NCBI GenBank assembly: GCA_007119345.1
Contig: SKPV01000201.1
Coordinates: 1-39,906 of the forward strand
Origin: Halovivax sp.
GTDB lineage: Archaea; Halobacteriota; Halobacteria; Halobacteriales; Natrialbaceae
Length of the DNA: 39,906 nt
Reading direction: 5' to 3'
In this document: piece by piece, positions 35,703 through 39,906 of the stretch
Layout: each line of letters starts with the position of its first letter
Position numbering within the stretch: the stretch's first letter is position 1
Notes under the pieces: model-generated
Seen by the model: the letters and a program-made list of their open reading frames with translations, nothing else
The model's database searches: none
What the model was told of the DNA's origin: nothing
Made by a program: the position numbers and the translations under genes

Positions 35703-36242
35703 CTACGCCGGTCGGTCGCCGGCGGACTCGAAGTCCCGCACGCGCCGGTACTCCTCGACGAACGCCTCGACGTCGAACTCGGCGAGCTGTGACTCGAAGC
35801 TGGCGACCGCGTCGGCGTCGTCGGCGTGGCTCACGGCGTGGTCCATCAGCTCGACCACGAGTTCCACCACGATCTCGTGGAGCCGACGGCTGTCGAAGTC
35901 CGCCACCCACAGGAGCGCGTAGCCGACGGTGCCGTCGTCGCCGGCGTCGTGGACGACGACGGCCTCCGGGAACTCTTCCATCGCGATCCCCATGAGGTGA
36001 GGCGTGCCGAACTCGTCGAACTCGTCGGCCGTGTCGACGGTCTCGCGGAGCACGTCGACGAGCGACTCCGGGAGAAACCGCGACGGCGGGTGGACGTCGA
36101 GCACGACGGCGTGGGTCTCCCCGCACGAGCAGCGATAGTCGCGCATCCCGAGGTCCACGGAGCGAGGATCGAGCGACTCGCCGCAAGGAAGTGCAACGCT
36201 CGCCCGACCGCTCTCGTCGCCGGGAACGCGGGGCTCGGTCAT
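35703..36242 (-). CDS. Haloarchaeal DUF5815-type protein
   Basis: The 179-residue acidic cytoplasmic protein starts MTEPRVPGDESG. Its N-terminal third has a probable zinc site (LPCGESLDP...YRCSCGETHAVVLDVHPPSR), and the rest is helical with SLVDVLRETVDTADEFDEFG, MEEFPEAVVVHDAGDDGTVG and ELVVELMDHAVSHADD. I recall this layout as the haloarchaea-specific DUF5815 family; no function is known. The ATG at 36242 is chosen because CGCTTATGG lies about 27 nt upstream; an in-frame ATG at 36269 overlaps that element. A long tandem-repeat array begins about 50 bp upstream of the start. Confidence 0.82.
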   Translation of the reverse strand: MTEPRVPGDESGRASVALPCGESLDPRSVDLGMRDYRCSCGETHAVVLDVHPPSRFLPESLVDVLRETVDTADEFDEFGTPHLMGIAMEEFPEAVVVHDAGDDGTVGYALLWVADFDSRRLHEIVVELVVELMDHAVSHADDADAVASFESQLAEFDVEAFVEEYRRVRDFESAGDRPA

Positions 36243-36290
36243 CGGCGTCGTTTCGACCGGCGCGGCCATAAGCGCGGCGCATCGGGTCGA

Positions 36291-36537
36291 CCGACGACGG
36301 ACGGGCGGCCGGTCCGTGGCTGACGGGCGATCGACGACGGACGGGCGGTCGATCATCGGCTGACGGGCGGCCAATCATCGGCTGACGGGCGGTCGATCAT
36401 CGGCTGACGGGCGGTCGATCATCGGCTGACGGGCAACCGGCGACGGACGGGCGGTCGATCATCGGCTGACGGGCAACCGGCGACGGACGGGCGGTCGATC
36501 ATCGGCTGACGGGCGGCCGATCCGCGGCGGACGGCGA
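36291..36537. repeat. Compound tandem-repeat array, 22-bp and 40-bp units
   Basis: The core 22-bp unit begins GATCATCGGCTGACGGGCGG. Copies start at 36351, 36373, 36395 and 36417. The unit then becomes a 40-bp composite (the 22-mer plus an 18-bp diverged form containing GGCGACGGACGGGCGGTC) that is perfectly duplicated at 36417-36456 and 36457-36496, before a last copy at 36497. Degenerate copies flank both sides. It fills most of the 374-bp interval between the DUF5815-type gene start and the stop of the gene at 36617. There is no spacer-repeat alternation, so it is not CRISPR. Confidence 0.93.
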
Positions 36538-36616
36538 TCAGCGACTGGGCGATGGCTTCGCCCGAGCCGAAGAAGTCGACGCTCGGACCGAGAGATTCGC
36601 CGCGCGTACGGGGACC

Positions 36617-37036
36617 TCAGGGCCAGTCATCGCGCTTCTCGCCCGCCTCGGTTTCGTCGACCCCGTCGTCCTCGACGGTGGTGGCGATCACCCAGTCGGC
36701 TTTCTCCGCGGCCACTTCGACGTCGAGGTACTCCCAGTCGACCGCTTCGGCGAGCGCGGCGTCGTCGTCCGAGGTGCCGATGAACACCTGCCGTTCGGTG
36801 TCGAACTGGTCTTTGACGCTCTCCAGGCTCTCTTTTTTCCCGCGCGGGCCGGAGAAGAAGTCCTGACGGATGCGGTTCTTGCGGGTGAAGTTCGTCACGA
36901 CGTACGTCGGCTTCTCGGAGACGACGCCCACGTACGTGCTCCAGGAGCGAGCGTCCTCGAAGACGCGCTCGGGGTAGGCGAGCTCTTCGAGCGCGGCGAG
37001 CTCGAACGCGAGGGTCATGTCGGTGCCGCCGTTCAT
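36617..37036 (-). CDS. Small conserved protein, standalone paralogue of the AOR-linked domain
   Basis: The 139-residue protein starts MNGGTDMTLAFELAALEELAYP. It aligns along its length with the C-terminal half of the protein at 15257-16078: ARSWSTYVGVVSEKPTYVV, QDFFSG, ERQVFIGTSDDDAALAEAVD and VAAEKADWVI have clear counterparts. It lacks the disordered N-terminal half but has its own acidic tail (VEDDGVDETEAGEKRDDWP). I recall it as a DUF7124 type, unverified; function is unknown. The start could also be the internal ATG at 37018; GGTTTTGC about 28 nt before 37036 favours the longer form. Confidence 0.82.
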   Translation of the reverse strand: MNGGTDMTLAFELAALEELAYPERVFEDARSWSTYVGVVSEKPTYVVTNFTRKNRIRQDFFSGPRGKKESLESVKDQFDTERQVFIGTSDDDAALAEAVDWEYLDVEVAAEKADWVIATTVEDDGVDETEAGEKRDDWP

Positions 37037-37115
37037 ACCTAGGCCTTCCCCGGCGGAGGCAAAACCGTGTCGAAACCCGCCGTCGACGACGCGGTTCCGG
37101 CCGACCGCGAACCGG

Positions 37116-37340
37116 TCAGGCGAACTCGATCCGGTAGTAGCCGTTCCCGACGATGATCTCCCCGTGGTCGAAGGCGCGCTCGTCGACCGAGGCGATCCGG
37201 CCGCCGGCCGTGACGGCCTCGTAAAACCGCGTGAGCGCCGTTTCGTCCAGCTGGTCGACGTGGCGCACCGCGTCGGAGGCGCGGACCGAGTCGGCCCGAC
37301 GAACGATCACCGTCCGTCGACCCGTGTTACAAATTGACAT
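37116..37340 (-). CDS. Small hypothetical protein (74 aa) with a strong promoter
   Basis: The protein reads MSICNTGRRTVIVRRADSVR at its start and GEIIVGNGYYRIEFA at its end. It is a compact alpha/beta-looking protein with no signal or membrane segment. I do not recognise a family. The ATG at 37340 is preferred over an upstream in-frame ATG at 37391 because TTTATAT at 37378-37371 would lie inside the longer reading frame and is correctly spaced for a short leader. It follows the oxidoreductase gene on the same strand but is separated by a repeat array and its own promoter. Confidence 0.72.
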   Translation of the reverse strand: MSICNTGRRTVIVRRADSVRASDAVRHVDQLDETALTRFYEAVTAGGRIASVDERAFDHGEIIVGNGYYRIEFA

Positions 37341-37370
37341 GGTTACCGGTTCCAATGAGTGCGGGAACAG

Positions 37371-37378
37371 ATATAAAG
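37371..37378 (-). promoter_or_regulatory. TATA box of the 74-aa protein
   Basis: On the reverse strand CTTTATATCTG is the clearest TATA box in the last 10 kb. It centres about 35 nt before the ATG at 37340, predicting a leader of about 8 nt. Confidence 0.7.
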
Positions 37379-37498
37379 TTTCGGTCGCCATCCGCGCGGA
37401 AGGTGCCGATTATCGTCGCCGGCAGAAGTCGGTGGGTGGGAGCCGGGGCAGTCGAGAGCGAACGGAGTGGCCCCAGTGGGAGACGGCGAGCGGTCGGA

Positions 37499-37640
37499 CC
37501 ACCGAGTTACTGAAAGGCGAGAAACGGCCGGGACACCGAGTTACTGAAAGGCGAGAAACGGCCGGGCCACCGAGTTACTGAAAGGCGAGAAGCGGCCGGG
37601 CCACCGTGTTACTGGAAAACGAGAAACGATCGCGTTACTG
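37499..37640. repeat. 34-bp tandem repeat that includes an oxidoreductase stop codon
   Basis: ACCGAG/ACCGTG words start at 37501, 37535, 37569 and 37603, exactly 34 bp apart; each unit contains GTTACTGAAAGGCGAGAAAC. On the reverse strand the unit begins CAGTAAC. The last codon and stop of the neighbouring oxidoreductase (CAG TAA, 37640-37635) are in the same repeat phase, followed by a copy shortened by about 8 bp. The array therefore looks like duplications of the gene's own 3' edge. Confidence 0.92.
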
Positions 37641-38873
37641 CTCCTGGGCGGGGGCGAGGTCGTCGAGGTCGACGCGGGGTTCGAGGAGGACCTCCTTCTG
37701 GTCGGCGACGGACCGGCCCTCCCGCATCAGCTGTTTGAGCTTGCTCTGCGGTGAGAGGTCGCCGATGAGGACGCCGCCGACGACCTTGCCGTCCTTGAAC
37801 GCGATGCGGCGCCACTCCGTCTCGGAGTACTTGCGTTCCGCGTGCTCGTCCCCGAGCGTGGGGTGGCCGAACGAGAGGAACGGGAAGTCGAAGTGCGTGA
37901 TCGAGTACGAGGAGACCCACTCGAACACCTCCGCCGCGTCGTCGGCGGCCATGTTGACGCCGGCGACACGGCCCTGCTCTTTCGCCGACCCCCAGGAGCC
38001 GTTCTGGGCGCGCTCGCCGAGCAACACGTCGTGAAACTGGGTGAGGTCCCCGGCGGCGTAGACGTCGTCGACGCTGGTCCGCATGTACTCGTCGACGACG
38101 ATGCCGTTTTCCTCCTCGACGTCGGTCCCCCGGAGGAACTCCGTGTTGAAGGTCAATCCGATGGCGACGCCGGCCCAGTCGCACTCGTATCGATCGCCGT
38201 TCGGGTCGACGGCGGCCGTCACGCGACCGTCGTCGTCGACCTCGAATCGGTCGACGCCGCTGTCGAAGACGGGTTCGACGCCCTTCTCACGCATCCCCTC
38301 GTGCATGATCTCGGCGCCCTCGCCGCTGAGCGCGTACCGCCACCAGCGATCGCCGCGCATCAGGTACTTGCCCTCGACGCCCTGTGAACCACAGACCGCG
38401 GCGAAGTCGATGCCCAGCAGTCCGGCGCCGACGATGACCGCCCGCTCCGCGTTCTCGGCGCTCTCGCGGATCCGCCGAGCGTCCTGGAACGTCCAGAAGT
38501 GATGGATTCCCTCCGCGTCGCTGTTGGGCACCGGCAGCTGGGTCGGCGTCCCGCCCGTCGCGACGAGCAGCTTGTCGTAGGGGATCTCCTCGCCGTCGTG
38601 GGTCAACACGAGCCGCTCGTCGACGTCGACGCCCGTGACGTGGGTGTCGAGCGAGAGGTCGATGTCGCGATCGACGTACCACTCTTCTTCGTGGATCGCG
38701 ATGGGCGCCTCCGGGAGCTTCCCCTTGGCGTGCTCTTTGATCAGGATTCGATTGTACAGGGGTTCCCCCTCGTCGGTGATGACCGTGATCGAGGAGTCGG
38801 GATCCTCCTCCCGGAGGGTCTCGGCGGCGGAACTGCCCGCGATTCCGTCACCGATAATAACGTACTCGGTCAT
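37635..38873 (-). CDS. FAD/NAD(P)-dependent oxidoreductase (pyridine nucleotide-disulfide family)
   Basis: The 412-residue cytoplasmic flavoprotein has an N-terminal FAD loop YVIIGDGIAGSSAAETLREE, a second Rossmann loop AVIVGAGLLGIDFAAVCGSQ for NAD(P)H, and the late FAD-contact segment VDDVYAAGDLTQFHDV. It resembles the rubredoxin/ferredoxin reductase and NirB-N-terminal group (EPLYNRILIKEHAKGKLPE). There is no disulfide redox CxxC. The C-terminal region (FKDGKVVGGVLIGDLSPQSK) is also NirB-like, but no siroheme or [4Fe-4S] domain follows. The electron acceptor is unknown. A leaderless promoter CACTTTAACC lies about 25 nt before the ATG. The stop lies within a tandem-repeat array. Confidence 0.92.
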   Translation of the reverse strand: MTEYVIIGDGIAGSSAAETLREEDPDSSITVITDEGEPLYNRILIKEHAKGKLPEAPIAIHEEEWYVDRDIDLSLDTHVTGVDVDERLVLTHDGEEIPYDKLLVATGGTPTQLPVPNSDAEGIHHFWTFQDARRIRESAENAERAVIVGAGLLGIDFAAVCGSQGVEGKYLMRGDRWWRYALSGEGAEIMHEGMREKGVEPVFDSGVDRFEVDDDGRVTAAVDPNGDRYECDWAGVAIGLTFNTEFLRGTDVEEENGIVVDEYMRTSVDDVYAAGDLTQFHDVLLGERAQNGSWGSAKEQGRVAGVNMAADDAAEVFEWVSSYSITHFDFPFLSFGHPTLGDEHAERKYSETEWRRIAFKDGKVVGGVLIGDLSPQSKLKQLMREGRSVADQKEVLLEPRVDLDDLAPAQEQ

Positions 38874-38896
38874 ATCGCTAGAGTTCGGAAGCCGGG

Positions 38897-38904
38897 TTAA
38901 AGTG
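38897..38904 (-). promoter_or_regulatory. TATA-like element of the FAD oxidoreductase gene
   Basis: ACTTTAAC on the reverse strand is centred about 27 nt before the ATG at 38873, the spacing expected of a leaderless haloarchaeal message. Confidence 0.55.
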
Positions 38905-39092
38905 GGTTGCTATCTGGATATCGATGGTCGCCGCCGCAACCCGTTATCGTACGGGAATCGGTCGGTTTGTCGGTCGGGAATCTGGCGGATCGACGGTTCG
39001 AGCGTCGATGGTATTGCCGGGTCGAATCGGGCGTATCGCCGGTTCGGGTGTCGGGCGAATCGCTGATGAGGCTCGCGGCCGGAGAACGTCGC

Positions 39093-39680
39093 ATGAAACT
39101 CCGCCAGAACGCCCGCCACTTCGCCTCGCGAAAAGCCCTCGAGACGCCGGTCGTCCGCGCCGTCGTCAGGGAGGGGCTCGTGCGGCTTCACACCCGCATC
39201 TTCCTGCGGAAAGCCGACCCGGAGCGCGCCGACGAGCGCGAGCGACACCTCGACGAACTGTTCGACGCGACGGTCGACAGCTACCTCGCGGCGCTGCGGG
39301 CGGGCTACTCGGAAGCCGAGGCCAGAGAGATCACGCACGTCCAGGCGAACTTCGACTTCTACAACCACGGCTGGACGGAGATGATGGAGATCCCGGCCGA
39401 CGAGATCGAGGACCACTACGAGCGCTACGAGGACTTCTTTACGACCTGGGGAATCAGGATCGACGATCCGCTGGGAGACTTTCGCGACGAGCCGCTTCCG
39501 GAGGCGCCCTCGACGCCCGAGAAGCTCGCGGATCCCGAACATCCGCACGCGGAGGGCGGTTTCGCCGACGACGTCTACGTCGAGGGTCCCGACGGCGAGC
39601 TGGTCGTCGGCGGCCGCGAGGAGCCCGAGGACGTCGACGTCACCGACGCGGTCGGGATCGACTCGGACGACGCCGAGTGA
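39093..39680 (+). CDS. Haloarchaeal DUF6149-type protein
   Basis: The 195-residue protein starts MKLRQNARHFASRKALETPV. Its first 130 residues are rich in charged helices (LVRLHTRIFLRKADPERADE, YLAALRAGYSEAEAREITHV, FYNHGWTEMMEIPADEIEDH) and the tail is acidic and disordered. There are no cysteines, signal or transmembrane segments. I recall this as the DUF6149 family of haloarchaea, function unknown. The ATG at 39093 is where the recognisable family begins; the frame is open back to 38907 but that part is Arg/Ser-rich and looks non-coding. No clear TATA box is seen at the expected position. Confidence 0.82.
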   Translation: MKLRQNARHFASRKALETPVVRAVVREGLVRLHTRIFLRKADPERADERERHLDELFDATVDSYLAALRAGYSEAEAREITHVQANFDFYNHGWTEMMEIPADEIEDHYERYEDFFTTWGIRIDDPLGDFRDEPLPEAPSTPEKLADPEHPHAEGGFADDVYVEGPDGELVVGGREEPEDVDVTDAVGIDSDDAE

Positions 39681-39810
39681 GCGTATCGCCTCGTCATCGA
39701 CGGACGGACGCCGTCCGGCGCGCCTCGTCCGGACCGAGCGCTCGGCGAAGCCCGGGCGCGGCTCGGCGATCGAACGAACGAGCGCAAAAATCGAGTGCGA
39801 GCGGAAACCG

Positions 39811-39906
39811 AACCGGGTACTGGTCGACCGGATACGCGACGACCGGATACGTGGCGGCCGGATACGTGGCGGCCGGATACGCGACGACCGGATACGTGGC
39901 GGCCGG
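39811..39906. repeat. 15-bp tandem repeat running off the window end
   Basis: GGATAC recurs at 39830, 39845, 39860, 39875 and 39890 with exact 15-bp spacing. Units alternate between the forms ending CGCGACGACC and CGTGGCGGCC. A degenerate first copy starts near 39811. The array is about 130 bp behind the stop of the DUF6149-type gene and continues past the window. The intervening 39681-39810 holds no gene. Confidence 0.92.

Noticed and set aside
36291..36537. Possible CRISPR array
   Set aside because: Units are directly adjacent with no unique spacers, the unit length changes along the array, and no cas genes are nearby.
38907..39092. N-terminal extension of the DUF6149-type gene
   Set aside because: The stretch is Arg/Ser/Gly-rich, carries diverged GGTCGG/GGTTCG words and has no helical acidic character, unlike the protein from MKLRQ onward.

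Overview
The window is chromosomal DNA of an extremely halophilic archaeon (class Halobacteria). The evidence is very high GC with codon third positions dominated by G/C, strongly acidic proteins, a bacterio-opsin-activator type regulator, sn-glycerol-1-phosphate dehydrogenase (the archaeal lipid-backbone enzyme), a FolC-FolP fusion, several small haloarchaea-specific families, and many genes whose start codon lies about 25-30 nt behind a TATA-like element with almost no leader. I cannot assign a genus. No rRNA, tRNA, CRISPR array or insertion sequence was seen.

Layout. 0-9 kb: the 3' end of a Bat-like regulator, a zinc-ribbon microprotein paired with glutamate dehydrogenase, a phosphoribosyltransferase, a decayed Nramp-like transporter joined to the 3' remnant of another gene, a methyltransferase, a standalone NAD(P)H-hydrate dehydratase, a secreted lipoprotein amidohydrolase and a Tat-type helical protein of unknown role. 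9-11.5 kb: egsA and a polytopic LPG-synthase/flippase-like membrane protein.

11.6-24.4 kb is the most interesting part, a molybdenum/tungsten redox island. It holds YqeC, a CxxC protein of unknown function, an HdrA-MvhD fusion that has lost the FAD domain, an aldehyde ferredoxin oxidoreductase (AOR) family protein without the CxxCxxxC cluster motif that overlaps a disordered-linker protein, then a Tat-exported formate-dehydrogenase-like catalytic subunit, a four-cluster ferredoxin subunit, an NrfD quinone-reactive membrane subunit, a TorD-type chaperone and MobA. The AOR and formate dehydrogenase operons are divergent from one unusually AT-rich 232-bp region, which suggests shared control. 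A working model is an extracytoplasmic formate (or related) oxidation complex feeding the quinone pool, with dedicated Mo-cofactor maturation. The cytoplasmic AOR-like and HdrA-like proteins have non-canonical cofactor sites.

24.5-40 kb is mostly housekeeping: an S9 peptidase, a GT4 glycosyltransferase, folCP with a 4-nt-overlapping methyltransferase, a frameshifted lipoprotein, a two-helix membrane protein, carB, a histidine-kinase C-terminal remnant, and several small haloarchaeal families (two recalled as DUF5815 and DUF6149 types, plus a standalone paralogue of the AOR-linked protein). An FAD/NAD oxidoreductase and the DUF6149-type gene close the window.

A second theme is a set of intergenic tandem-repeat arrays, each with its own unit (29, 29-30, 38, 22/40, 34 and 15 bp). 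They lie at or just behind gene 3' ends, and in three cases the repeat phase includes or touches the stop codon.
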